From: Candidatus Thorarchaeota archaeon
GTDB lineage: Archaea; Asgardarchaeota; Thorarchaeia; Thorarchaeales; Thorarchaeaceae
NCBI GenBank assembly: GCA_016840245.1
Contig: JAEOST010000792.1
Coordinates: 1-14,273 of the forward strand
DNA: 14,273 nucleotides
Reading direction: 5' to 3'
The position numbers and the translations under genes were made by a program. The notes under the pieces are model-generated. The model saw only the letters and a list, made by a program, of their open reading frames with translations, did not search any database and was not told where the DNA came from. This document shows, piece after piece, positions 6,628 to 14,179 of the stretch (position 1 is its first letter; the number at the start of each line of letters is the position of its first letter).

Positions 6628-6984
6628 GTGAATAAGATAGGAAAATACTTTACCAAGCTACACCCCTCAATTCCTTTCATGTCGGATATACCAATGCCGG
6701 ACGACTACAGGTCCGAAGATCGCCCTCGTCGAATTGAAAAGAAGTATACTCGACGCCAAGTATGCTGTCTTATTTGTCTGGGTAGGTATAGATTCTCAAA
6801 ACGAGTAGATAGGATAGGTACAATCATAGGTATACTTGGAAGTTGCTGTTTGATTGCATTCGTTCTTTTCACAGCTTGGTTCTTTTTGGTAGTTGTACTT
6901 GGTTCGATTATAGGCTGTGCTGCCTGCTGTGGTGGCTGTGCTGATTGCTGTAGTGGTTGTTCCGGTTGTTGTTCGAGTGAATAA
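6628..6984 (+). CDS. Small membrane protein with a repeated cysteine tail
   Basis: I do not recognise a family. The 118-residue product has a basic N-terminal half with VCCLIC at 45-50, a hydrophobic segment of about 34 residues (63-96; one long helix or a tight hairpin), and then a tail built from three seven-residue units from 97 to 117. Each unit has the pattern C-x-x-C-C-x-x: CAACCGG, CADCCSG, CSGCCSS. Nine of the 14 cysteines lie in this tail. The coding repeats are 21 bases each (6916-6936, 6937-6957, 6958-6978). The regular cysteines directly after a membrane helix could bind metal, form disulfides or carry lipid; the sequence does not say which. The start is GTG at 6628 without a strong ribosome binding site, so it is less certain. 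A thioredoxin-like gene follows 74 bases later. Confidence 0.7.
   Translation: MNKIGKYFTKLHPSIPFMSDIPMPDDYRSEDRPRRIEKKYTRRQVCCLICLGRYRFSKRVDRIGTIIGILGSCCLIAFVLFTAWFFLVVVLGSIIGCAACCGGCADCCSGCSGCCSSE
6916..6978 (+). repeat. Three tandem 21-bp coding repeats (cysteine units)
   Basis: Three in-frame units encode CAACCGG, CADCCSG and CSGCCSS. Cysteine spacing is identical in all three, while silent and other positions have diverged (third unit most). This indicates an old internal duplication kept by selection on the cysteines. Confidence 0.7.
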
Positions 6985-7058
6985 TGTATCCAGTGGTCTT
7001 TATCCGAGTTTAAATTGTAGAATCAAAACTACGATTGGAACTAGTCGGGGACCTAGAG

Positions 7059-7406
7059 ATGATTTTGCTGTTCACCTCGCAGGATTGCACATGGTGTGAA
7101 GTACTCAAGGATATGCTTCACAATGAAGGAGATGATCTTATCGATGCCAACTCCATTTATGAGGTGGACATAGAACGTTTTCGTTACATCGCTGAGGCCT
7201 ATGGTATCATGACAATTCCAACAATTGTAGCTGGTGGCAAGGTTCTATCAGGTGTTCCTACCTCATCAGATCTCAGGTCATTCCTGCTTCAGACATTTGC
7301 AGGCAGCTCATCTGGTGATAAGAAGAATCAGCCCAGAGCAGTAATGCATTTAGTTCGTCGACGGATAGAAAAAGTACGCTCAGTGGAGAGAGCCCCACTC
7401 CAATAA
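7059..7406 (+). CDS. Thioredoxin/glutaredoxin-fold protein with CTWC site
   Basis: A small redox protein expected to reduce or isomerise disulfides or pass electrons to a partner. From the ATG at 7059 (115 residues) it opens with the strand MILLFTSQDC, and the active site C10-T-W-C13 follows at once. YEVDIERF (34-41) and the helix and strand around the cis-proline TIPT (52-55) complete the fold, with GG and V beyond it as usual. The tail from about 82 is polar and basic (KKNQPRAVMHLVRRRIEKVR), longer than a bare glutaredoxin. I prefer ATG 7059 because GGGGA lies about seven bases upstream and the fold begins directly; a TTG at 7035 would add eight residues. It follows the cysteine-tail membrane protein on the same strand, so that protein could be its substrate. 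That link is inference. Confidence 0.85.
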   Translation: MILLFTSQDCTWCEVLKDMLHNEGDDLIDANSIYEVDIERFRYIAEAYGIMTIPTIVAGGKVLSGVPTSSDLRSFLLQTFAGSSSGDKKNQPRAVMHLVRRRIEKVRSVERAPLQ

Positions 7407-7426
7407 CTGACTTACACTGCACAATG

Positions 7427-7433
7427 TTAATAA
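7427..7433 (+). promoter_or_regulatory. TATA-like box of tRNA-Glu
   Basis: TTAATAA lies 27 bases before the first base of the mature tRNA, suitable for a transcript starting near its 5' end. Spacing is the only evidence. Confidence 0.35.
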
Positions 7434-7460
7434 CCGCTTGACTTCATCCGCTGAAAATAG

Positions 7461-7538
7461 GCCCCGGTAGTGTAGTCCGGCCCAGCATCAGGGGTTTTCG
7501 ATTCCTAGACCCGGGTTCGAATCCCGGCCGGGGCACCA
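7461..7538 (+). tRNA. tRNA-Glu (anticodon UUC)
   Basis: A complete tRNA without intron. Acceptor GCCCCGG (7461-7467) pairs with CCGGGGC (7528-7534), followed by A and an encoded CCA (7535-7538). The D region TAGTGTAGTCCGG is the usual archaeal tRNA-Glu form. The anticodon arm is AGGGG-TTTTCGA-TTCCT with anticodon TTC; two of its five stem pairs are G-U, which is weak. The T arm is CCGGG-TTCGAAT-CCCGG. A pyrimidine-rich tract from 7541 probably ends the transcript. Confidence 0.93.
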
Positions 7539-7550
7539 ACTCTTTCTCTT

Positions 7551-8411
7551 CTACAACAGTGACACTAACATGTTGTAATCAGCTGCTATGTACGAGTGCG
7601 TCAGTGCACCTGATGAGAGGATATCGACGCCACTGCCAGCAAAGTCTCGCACGTTGTCCTCATCAATTCCACCTGAGGTCTCAAGTATGACTCTATCTCG
7701 TGTTCCTAGGTCCACCAGAGCCTTGTGCGCTTTGGCAGCCTCCTTTGGAGTGAAATTATCAAGGAGAATTATATCTGCACCAACCTGAGATGCAGCTACT
7801 GCCTCTTGCAGGCTCCTGACCTCGCAGGATATCTTCTTTGTAAATGATGCCGATTCCTTTGCTGCCCTTATTGCGTCCTCCACACTGCCAATCACCGAAA
7901 TGTGATTATTCTTGATCAGAACCATGTCATCCAGAGCATACCGGTGAGGGTCTGCCCCTCCAACTTGAACTGCACGTTTCTCAAAATATCTGAAACCAGG
8001 GGTTGTTTTCCTAGTTGCTGCCACCTTGATATGAGGTGCCTTCTCTCTTGCTGCCTGCACCATATTGTATGCCTTTGTTGCTGCTCCACTCATTCGCATT
8101 ATCAGGTTGAGACAGAGCCGCTCAACCTGAAGTAGAGTCTTTGCAGGACCTTGAAGACGTAAGACCGGTTGTTTAGGACCCACCCAGTTCCCCTCGAACT
8201 CCAGAACTTCATGAGATAGTCCTGTGAGTTTTGCAATGGCAATGACCTCCTCCACACCTGCCAGTACGCTTCTACTCTTTGCAAATATTGTACCTACTCC
8301 TGGTTTTTCATGCGTTCCTAGTATCTTTGTTGTCAAATCTCCTGATCTGATGTCTTCTCTGAGGAAGTATCTCAGGCTCTCAATCACTTCTGGTGGAGGA
8401 CTATTCATCAT
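7551..8411 (-). CDS. nadC: Quinolinate phosphoribosyltransferase (nicotinate-nucleotide pyrophosphorylase, carboxylating)
   Basis: Converts quinolinate and PRPP to nicotinate mononucleotide, CO2 and pyrophosphate in de novo NAD synthesis; cytoplasmic. The 286-residue length is normal. The N-terminal part has the family's ED-x-x-x-GDLTT (19-28). The barrel shows ATRKTTPG (132-139), EKRAVQVGGADPHR (144-157), LIKNNH (165-170), CEVRSL (196-201), ILLDNF (215-220) and ETSGGI (244-249), the substrate and PRPP contacts known from the family. The third position of the usual EVE reads R (EVR), while the first Glu (E197) is kept. ATG 8411 has GAGGT six to seven bases upstream, better placed than the next ATG at 8408. 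It lies 16 bases after the AMMECR1 gene and is probably co-transcribed with it. No nadA or nadB/aspartate dehydrogenase gene is in view. Confidence 0.95.
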   Translation of the reverse strand: MMNSPPPEVIESLRYFLREDIRSGDLTTKILGTHEKPGVGTIFAKSRSVLAGVEEVIAIAKLTGLSHEVLEFEGNWVGPKQPVLRLQGPAKTLLQVERLCLNLIMRMSGAATKAYNMVQAAREKAPHIKVAATRKTTPGFRYFEKRAVQVGGADPHRYALDDMVLIKNNHISVIGSVEDAIRAAKESASFTKKISCEVRSLQEAVAASQVGADIILLDNFTPKEAAKAHKALVDLGTRDRVILETSGGIDEDNVRDFAGSGVDILSSGALTHSYIAADYNMLVSLL

Positions 8412-8427
8412 CTATCTACCTCACTAA

Positions 8428-9063
8428 TCAACATCGGGGGTGTTTTGGATCTCTAATCACGTTACCTCTGGGAGTTTCTTCTCCAAATATTTCTGCTTGA
8501 AATGACATCAATTCAGTGGCAGAGTCCTGCCATGCATCAGTTGGTAATCCCGCCTTGTTACATGTATGTTCAAGGAACTCTCTCACGTTCCAATCCCAGT
8601 CAACTGGAACCTGTGGTAGTAAGAGACCTCGCCGCATTCCTCTACCCACTATGAGACCATCACGTCCAACTCTTACAATATCTAGCAGTTCCTTCGGGTC
8701 AGAGTACTCAATTTTTTGTGGTGGTGTCAGTACACTTAGTTCTACAATGATTGATTCTAGTTCCTTCTCATCAACTTGGTTAAATCTTGGATCATGGACA
8801 GCAGCATCCACTGCAGAGTCAATAGTGGCTTCTACTAGGGGCTGTGTAGGATAAGGCCGACCAATACATCCTCGAAGGGAGACCATGTTTCCACTTACTG
8901 AGTTCAGAGTCACAAACACACCAGACTCTTGTTTCAGATGGCTTGGAACATTGTCAGGAGGGAGTAGCTTTCTCTTATGTTTCACATATTCATCAACAGT
9001 CTTACGTGCAAGACTCACGAGAAATACTCCATCATTGTACGAATAGGTATGTCCCACGTGCAA
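8428..9063 (-). CDS. AMMECR1 domain protein
   Basis: A member of the conserved AMMECR1 family, found in archaea, some bacteria and eukaryotes, with no settled biochemical role. The signature LRGCIG is at 63-68, followed by RPYPTQPL and the helix with AVHDPRF (88-94). The C-terminal part has ELSVLTPPQ (108-116) and GRDGLIVGRGMRRGLLLPQV (133-152), also typical, and WDWNVREFLEHTCNKAGL after it. The length of 211 is normal. The start is TTG at 9063 with GGGAG about nine bases upstream; a GTG at 9057 is a possible alternative. The nadC gene follows 16 bases later, so the two likely form one transcript. A TATA-like TTTAATAA at 9093-9100 could drive it. In some archaea this family has been linked to metal- or radical-dependent chemistry, but nothing here tests that. 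Confidence 0.92.
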   Translation of the reverse strand: MHVGHTYSYNDGVFLVSLARKTVDEYVKHKRKLLPPDNVPSHLKQESGVFVTLNSVSGNMVSLRGCIGRPYPTQPLVEATIDSAVDAAVHDPRFNQVDEKELESIIVELSVLTPPQKIEYSDPKELLDIVRVGRDGLIVGRGMRRGLLLPQVPVDWDWNVREFLEHTCNKAGLPTDAWQDSATELMSFQAEIFGEETPRGNVIRDPKHPRC

Positions 9064-9162
9064 TCAACTCAACTCCCTTTGTTCAAATCCTGTTATTAAA
9101 TTGCTCAAAGCCGGAAACAATCTACCATAATTATCCGCTATATGCAAAACTTGCCTACTTTG

Positions 9163-10476
9163 TTATCTTACGACAGGCACATTACCTGCAGTTCCAGGTT
9201 CAACTAAGAATTCTCCATTCGCATAGACAGGTATTCCTCCTACAATGGTCATTACAGGCTTTCCGAGAACACGTTGTCCCTCGAAGGGTGTCACTTTTGC
9301 TTTAGAGTGGAATTCAGAACCGCGAATGTGATACTCCTCTCTTGAAACTACAGTGATATCTGCTTCATATCCCTCAGACAATAATCCCTTAGTCTGTAAT
9401 CCAAGTATCTTTGCAGGACCTGAGCAGCAGCCACGTAGATACTCCACCCATGACATTCTCTCCTCAAATACCTCTGTGAGAAGTAACGGAAGTGTTGTTT
9501 CCAGTCCAGGTATTCCAGAGGGAGCATCTAAGAATGGGCCTGTCTTGTCATCGTCTGGATGTGGAGCATGGTCTGATGCAATACAGTCTATCACACATTG
9601 ACGTAGTGCCATCAACAATGCTTCATTATCGTATGGTGATCTCACAGGAGGCATCATTTTTGCACTACCATCTTCATGTACAATTTCACTACTGTCCAAG
9701 AAGAGGTGGTGCGGTGTGACTTCTGCGGTCAGATTCATCTCAGCCCTGTTTTTGGCAATCAATCTTGTAGATGCCCCACAGCTTACATGACAGACATGAA
9801 GTCTCACATCATGATCATTTCGAGCCATAATGAACCTGCGAATAGACTCGATTTCACTCTCACAACTGTGAAGCTCAAAGAATTCATCATGTGTCTTGGG
9901 GGTTTTACTTTGTTTTGATGAGTCAGGATGAAAGAGCAGTGGTAGGTTGAACTTTGCAGCTAGTTTCATACAGGACTCAATACGAGCTTGGTTGAATGAA
10001 GAAACGCCAGAAAGCGGTGCGTGCGGATAGACTTTGATGCCTAGAACTCTGGATGCAACACTCTCATTGAAGTCTGTTAGCTTCTTCGGGAATCCTGCAT
10101 AAAATCCCACGTTCACGAATCGTTTCTCAGTAGCACTTGCAATTTTCTGGTCTAAGACAGCTTTGGATAGTACAGGTGGATTCGAATTAGGCATGTCGAC
10201 TACAGTTGTGATTCCACCCGCTGCTGCTGCCATTGTCCCGGTTTCATAGTCTTCTTTGTGGGAGTCGTTGAGGTCTCTAAGATGCACGTGAATATCAATA
10301 GCGCCTGGAAGAACATACTTCTCACTACAGCTCAATGTTCTTCTTGCTTCTGGTTCGTTCCCCGAGGAATAGAAGCCTTCGATATGTGAGCCCTTTATGG
10401 CTACAGATCGAACTTCTTCTCTTCCTTCCACTATGATAATTCCGTCTTTTAGTAGCAAATCCACAGACATGTCCAA
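9163..10476 (-). CDS. pyrC: Dihydroorotase (class I type)
   Basis: Closes carbamoyl-aspartate to dihydroorotate, the third step of pyrimidine synthesis. This cytoplasmic zinc amidohydrolase is 437 residues long, normal for class I. Metal-site residues are visible: HVHLRD (63-68), the carboxylated lysine in GIKVY (K148), H183, H230 in VCHVSC and D302 in SDHAPH. The substrate-binding part includes MPNSNPP (95-101) and the C-terminal strand KVTPFEG (394-400). Allantoinase belongs to the same family and is the main alternative, but the HVHLRD form and the general setting favour dihydroorotase. The start is uncertain by two codons: TTG 10476 has AGGA six bases upstream, while ATG 10470 is the more usual codon. 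The gene begins 35 bases after the four-CBS gene on the same strand. Other pyrimidine genes are not in the window. Confidence 0.9.
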   Translation of the reverse strand: MDMSVDLLLKDGIIIVEGREEVRSVAIKGSHIEGFYSSGNEPEARRTLSCSEKYVLPGAIDIHVHLRDLNDSHKEDYETGTMAAAAGGITTVVDMPNSNPPVLSKAVLDQKIASATEKRFVNVGFYAGFPKKLTDFNESVASRVLGIKVYPHAPLSGVSSFNQARIESCMKLAAKFNLPLLFHPDSSKQSKTPKTHDEFFELHSCESEIESIRRFIMARNDHDVRLHVCHVSCGASTRLIAKNRAEMNLTAEVTPHHLFLDSSEIVHEDGSAKMMPPVRSPYDNEALLMALRQCVIDCIASDHAPHPDDDKTGPFLDAPSGIPGLETTLPLLLTEVFEERMSWVEYLRGCCSGPAKILGLQTKGLLSEGYEADITVVSREEYHIRGSEFHSKAKVTPFEGQRVLGKPVMTIVGGIPVYANGEFLVEPGTAGNVPVVR

Positions 10477-10511
10477 TCAACGTCCTTAGAAGGACCACTT
10501 GACAATCTGTG

Positions 10512-11327
10512 CTAACTCTCTACCTCAGGTATCTTGAATTTATTGGCTACAAAACGTGTTAGGTCAGTAGCACTAATTATGCCCATTAGGCGATTTCCTT
10601 CACCAACAACTGGAAGTGTATTCAAGTTAGCATCTAACATCATTGTAGCAGCTTGAGATATAGACATCTCAGGTGATACTAGAGGGGGTTGTGGTATCAT
10701 AGCATCAACAACACGAATCTGTCTTATCTGGCTTGCACGATACTTGTCTGGTACCTCAACGCTAAACCTTGCCATTGCTTCAGCTACAGAACGTTCCGTG
10801 AGTAGTCCCAAGACACGGCCGCCATCTGTAACAGGTAGTCCAGAGTAGCCAGCTGTTAGCATTTCCATTCGAGCCTTAATGAGTCGCTCCACGGGATTGA
10901 CAACCAACAATTCTTCCGTGGTCATGAGTTCTTCTACTTTAACTTCATCAAATTTCTTCAGAAGGCTGGACAACTCTCTCTTGCTGATGACGCCGACTAA
11001 TTTATCGCCGTCTACGACTGGACATCCACTCATACCTCTGTCCACCATTAGCTGAGCAACGTCAGTCACTTCATCATCTGGTGCTACGGTAATCACCGTG
11101 TCAGTCATGGCACTTGAAACATGGAGTCTGCCTATGGATACTGCAACTACCTTACTCACTCCAAGTCTATCAGCAATGTCTGCGTAGGTCAGAATACCCT
11201 TGAGGTCTCCATTTTCCACTACAATTAATCTATCGGTGCCCTTCTTATCTAAAAGTTCAAGGGCGAACGAGAGTCTCTGATCCTTATCAATGGTGACGGG
11301 ATCTGTCATAATTTGGCTGACTTTCAA
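10512..11327 (-). CDS. Protein with four CBS domains
   Basis: Two Bateman modules (four CBS repeats) and nothing else. CBS pairs bind adenosine nucleotides or S-adenosylmethionine and pass the signal to a partner. In numbering from TTG 11327 (271 residues) the repeats cover about 1-58 (VSQIMTDPVTI ... GILTYADIADRL), 69-125 (SSAMTDTVITV ... GVISKRELSSLL), 130-187 (VEELMTTEELLVV ... GLLTERSVAEAM) and 206-263 (VVDAMIPQPPLVS ... GIISATDLTRFV). The start follows from the ribosome binding site: GGAGGT lies eight bases before this TTG. A longer frame beginning at TTG 11342 would place that site inside the gene, and the 11327 start gives the common CBS opening MKVSQIMT. Dihydroorotase follows by 35 bases, so this protein may sense nucleotide state for that pathway; that is inference. 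Confidence 0.9.
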   Translation of the reverse strand: MKVSQIMTDPVTIDKDQRLSFALELLDKKGTDRLIVVENGDLKGILTYADIADRLGVSKVVAVSIGRLHVSSAMTDTVITVAPDDEVTDVAQLMVDRGMSGCPVVDGDKLVGVISKRELSSLLKKFDEVKVEELMTTEELLVVNPVERLIKARMEMLTAGYSGLPVTDGGRVLGLLTERSVAEAMARFSVEVPDKYRASQIRQIRVVDAMIPQPPLVSPEMSISQAATMMLDANLNTLPVVGEGNRLMGIISATDLTRFVANKFKIPEVES

Positions 11328-11425
11328 TATATGAACCTCCAATGGATTCGCGTGCGTTCACTGTTTGGATTGACAACTATCTAATGTACTGTGAGGATTT
11401 GAGTCTTGGGGAACCTGAAATTCAC

Positions 11426-11995
11426 CTAAGTTGGTGTCTTACATAGTTCGCAGAGATACTCGCCATCCTCTAAGACAAGAGCATTCGAATATTCACCACA
11501 GCTGTCGCAGATTCCTCCGTAAGTAATCAGCTCATCCTCTTCTTCCAGTTTTTCAGAAGCACCCTCTTCTCTGAGCCGAAGTGATTCGACTAGGATATCA
11601 ATAAGCTCTGGTGACCAGCGTAGTATATCTCGAGAAGTTACAATTCCTGCAAGTGAATCATTCTTGAGGATTGCCAATCTACGCAAATTTCCCTTTGCCA
11701 TCACACGCATAGCCTCTGTGAGTGGCACATCGGGCGTGACATGAACGAGTGGAGAACTCATCACATCTGCTGCTTTCACTGTCTGTGGATTCTTTTCCTC
11801 TGCTACAACCCTCCGTGCTATGTCTGCTTCAGTCACTATCCCAACTGGGCGTTGTTTATCAACAATGACAATGGATCCAATATCCATGTCCCGCATCGAT
11901 GCAGCAACTTCAACAACTGATGCATCTGGCGGCATTGTAACTACATTTACAGACATGATGTCTCTGACGGACATTGTATGCGAGGGTTCTGCCAT
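11426..11995 (-). CDS. CBS pair with C-terminal zinc ribbon
   Basis: The first part is one CBS pair: VRDIMSVNVVTMPPDASV to IVTEADIARRVV (10-64) and AADVMSSPLVHVTP to IVTSRDILRW (75-127). A short acidic helix (135-155, EEGASEKLEEEDE) links it to a rubredoxin-like zinc ribbon with Cys163, Cys166, Cys182 and Cys185 in CDSCGEYSN...CELC. The pairing of a CBS module with a zinc ribbon is an archaeal arrangement in which the ribbon may contact nucleic acid or a protein. The 189-residue length is complete. ATG 11995 has AGAGGT seven bases upstream. A TATA-like box at 12043-12050 fits a separate transcript. It sits next to the four-CBS gene, 98 bases away; the two may work together or on the same ligand. 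Confidence 0.9.
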   Translation of the reverse strand: MAEPSHTMSVRDIMSVNVVTMPPDASVVEVAASMRDMDIGSIVIVDKQRPVGIVTEADIARRVVAEEKNPQTVKAADVMSSPLVHVTPDVPLTEAMRVMAKGNLRRLAILKNDSLAGIVTSRDILRWSPELIDILVESLRLREEGASEKLEEEDELITYGGICDSCGEYSNALVLEDGEYLCELCKTPT

Positions 11996-12042
11996 AAGGA
12001 TGACCTCTATGTTAGAAGTTCAAATCGACTGCTTTGTACTAG

Positions 12043-12050
12043 AGATAAAA
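12043..12050 (-). promoter_or_regulatory. TATA-like box of the CBS-zinc ribbon gene
   Basis: TTTTATCT on the minus strand. A start site about 25 bp downstream (near 12021) gives a 26-base leader that contains the AGAGGT ribosome binding site. Confidence 0.4.
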
Positions 12051-12079
12051 GTGTGTCTGTGTCAATCAAACCAGTTCTA

Positions 12080-14104
12080 TTACTTGATTTCAGTGACTCT
12101 TGCTCCGCCTGAAGGCAGAACCCGCATCATATCTTCCTGAGGTATATCAATAATGAGCCCAACTTTGTCATCAGGCACTAGACTCTTCAGACGATTCAGA
12201 ATGTCTTTGACCAGTTGTCCTTTCTTATCCGAACTAGCAATAATTCGAACATGATACTCTGTCAACGACTCGATTGCTGAGGGTGGCCCTGATACTGGTA
12301 TCGCATGCTCCTCCTCCAATATCACACCTACTAGGAGTTCGACTGGCACATTTCTGACATAGTTCTTCGTGCCGTAGAGCATTACAGCACCTGCTGGAAG
12401 ATATTCTCCCGAAGGAGGGGTGAAGCTGACCTGTTCTGGATTGACCCAGAATGCATCACCATTTGATAGACCATCTTGCCATGCACGAGAAAAGGTGACT
12501 GCAAACTGTGCAGCTTCTTGTATTGTCTGTTCACTCGGTGAATCATCAGGAACCTTGATTATTACATAGGGAGCTCCGTGCATCGAGGCGTGCAAGAATA
12601 CATCGTTTGCACCCATCTGTCTCTTTGCAAGATGCTCATTGCTCTTAGCATCACGACCCCCAATAACCAGAAAACCATCTGAGGAGATGAACCATCTAAA
12701 TTTCTCATACCATCGTTTCTTTCTTACTCTCACTATTCGTCGTTGTGCTTCAGGTTCAATTACCGTTTCTTCAAGTTTGTCCAGTTGTGCCTTTGTCTTC
12801 TCTATCTGTTGTTTTGCACCTACTGCCTTTGCCTCTGATTTCTTTGCCTGTCCATATGCATGAGAAGCATTATCCTGTGTGCTCAATCTAATATCCAACT
12901 TGACATCCGTATCATTCAATCTTACAACTATCTGCGCCTGTGATGGGACAATCTTCTCGATAATCAGTGCAGACGGATTTCCTTTCCTTTTTCCATCCTC
13001 AATTCTGCGTGTGATCTCATCCCACGAAAGACCTCCAGTTCTAGCTTCCATTATGGTCTCAAGAACATCTGTAACAGTCTGGAAGTGTGCATAGATTAAT
13101 TCTCCAGCTACCCTTAGGCTCTCTGCCTTTGTTTCTAGACGGGTGATACTCTCAGCCTGTCTATCAATTATTGTCTGAAGACGATGTTGTTCCTTCGTCA
13201 TCGCATCTTTTACTACTTCGTCTTCCAACTCAATATCAGACACACCATAGAACTCATCTATCGCTTTACTGAAGGTCTCATAGGTTTCATGAAACAGGTT
13301 TCCATAAATCTCAAACTCAAATGGGACGAATGCTGTTGGTCCCACTTCATCATCTGTTTCTTCAGGTTCATCGTCAAAAACCACTCGAGGTTCTTTGACA
13401 CCCTCTTTTAGCTTTTCTGCAAACTTTTGGATTCCAGATCTTAAATCCTTCATCCCTTGCTCATCCAGCTCTGCAGCCTTTGCTTTAGGTGATACCCCGG
13501 AGAGGGCACAAATCTCCTCACAGCTTAAGGAGTCTAGATTCAGTCTGCTTGCCAAAGTACGCACAACATTCGCTTTGGAGTCGACAATAATCTCATCAAA
13601 TGTATTAGATTCCAATGTGAGAATGTCAATACCACGAGGTGGAGGGAATTCATACTTGGCCTTAGGAATCACATCTCGGTCGCGCATTCGTCTGTATCTC
13701 ATTGCAACAAAGATAGTGTCTTCGGGGTCAAGCAGTAATAGATTGCCTTGACCAAACAATTCTGCCACAAGTTTGTGTGTCGTGTTCTCATCTCCAATCT
13801 CAATCACAATAATTCGATCAAGTTCGTGCTGTGTGACACTGACTACTCTACGGTCTCGGAGATACTTTCTTAGGACAGTGCAGAACTTTGGTGGATTCCT
13901 GGGAGCAACACGTCGAAATTCACTTAGATGCACACGTTGACCTGGCTGAATGAGTAGCTGTGTGGTGCCACCTCCCGGTTGGTATAGTCTCAATGCAAAT
14001 ATGTCACCATACTGGTATACATTCTTGATAAAAGCGCCTTCAGCCGCTTTCTGCAGTTCAGGAAGTATCATCCTGATGTCGATGTTGCTCATTGTTTCCT
14101 TCAT
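12080..14104 (-). CDS. rqcH: NFACT family protein, RqcH/NEMF homologue
   Basis: A ribosome quality control factor that, in bacteria and eukaryotes, binds stalled 50S/60S particles with peptidyl-tRNA and directs C-terminal tail addition. The 674-residue protein has the full family layout: an NFACT-N domain from about 5 to 200, including the DR motif (D96, R97 in HELDRII) needed for tRNA binding and tailing in bacterial RqcH; a middle helical and coiled-coil part (about 300-335 and 415-450, rich in K, E and Q); and the NFACT-R domain at about 464-590 (KRWYEKFRWFISSDGFLVIGG... DVFLHASMHGAPYV). The C-terminal 80 residues contain YHVRIIAS. The start is uncertain by four codons: ATG 14104 would be nearly leaderless after a TATA box at 14130-14137, whereas ATG 14092 has AAGGA a few bases upstream. 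The symbol follows the bacterial name; archaeal function is inferred. Confidence 0.93.
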   Translation of the reverse strand: MKETMSNIDIRMILPELQKAAEGAFIKNVYQYGDIFALRLYQPGGGTTQLLIQPGQRVHLSEFRRVAPRNPPKFCTVLRKYLRDRRVVSVTQHELDRIIVIEIGDENTTHKLVAELFGQGNLLLLDPEDTIFVAMRYRRMRDRDVIPKAKYEFPPPRGIDILTLESNTFDEIIVDSKANVVRTLASRLNLDSLSCEEICALSGVSPKAKAAELDEQGMKDLRSGIQKFAEKLKEGVKEPRVVFDDEPEETDDEVGPTAFVPFEFEIYGNLFHETYETFSKAIDEFYGVSDIELEDEVVKDAMTKEQHRLQTIIDRQAESITRLETKAESLRVAGELIYAHFQTVTDVLETIMEARTGGLSWDEITRRIEDGKRKGNPSALIIEKIVPSQAQIVVRLNDTDVKLDIRLSTQDNASHAYGQAKKSEAKAVGAKQQIEKTKAQLDKLEETVIEPEAQRRIVRVRKKRWYEKFRWFISSDGFLVIGGRDAKSNEHLAKRQMGANDVFLHASMHGAPYVIIKVPDDSPSEQTIQEAAQFAVTFSRAWQDGLSNGDAFWVNPEQVSFTPPSGEYLPAGAVMLYGTKNYVRNVPVELLVGVILEEEHAIPVSGPPSAIESLTEYHVRIIASSDKKGQLVKDILNRLKSLVPDDKVGLIIDIPQEDMMRVLPSGGARVTEIK

Positions 14105-14129
14105 GTCATATAATCTGACTGACCGAGCG

Positions 14130-14137
14130 TTTTATAA
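14130..14137. promoter_or_regulatory. Near-palindromic TATA box between divergent genes
   Basis: TTTTATAA reads as TTATAAAA on the other strand. A start about 26 bp away falls near 14107 for rqcH (ATG 14104) and near 14160 for the plus-strand gene (ATG 14180 with GGTGA at 14169-14173). It may serve one or both genes. Confidence 0.5.
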
Positions 14138-14179
14138 CGTCGTCGATAGACGAGCCAATAACTACATGGGTGACAGCTG

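Noticed and set aside
10477..10511. A separate promoter for dihydroorotase in the short gap after the four-CBS gene.
   Set aside because: The 35 bases hold no TATA-like sequence at a suitable distance, so read-through from the upstream gene is more likely.
13395..13751. Serine-rich open frame of 118 codons opposite rqcH.
   Set aside because: It is the antisense shadow of the conserved NFACT coding sequence; its composition (runs of Ser and Arg) is that of a reversed frame.
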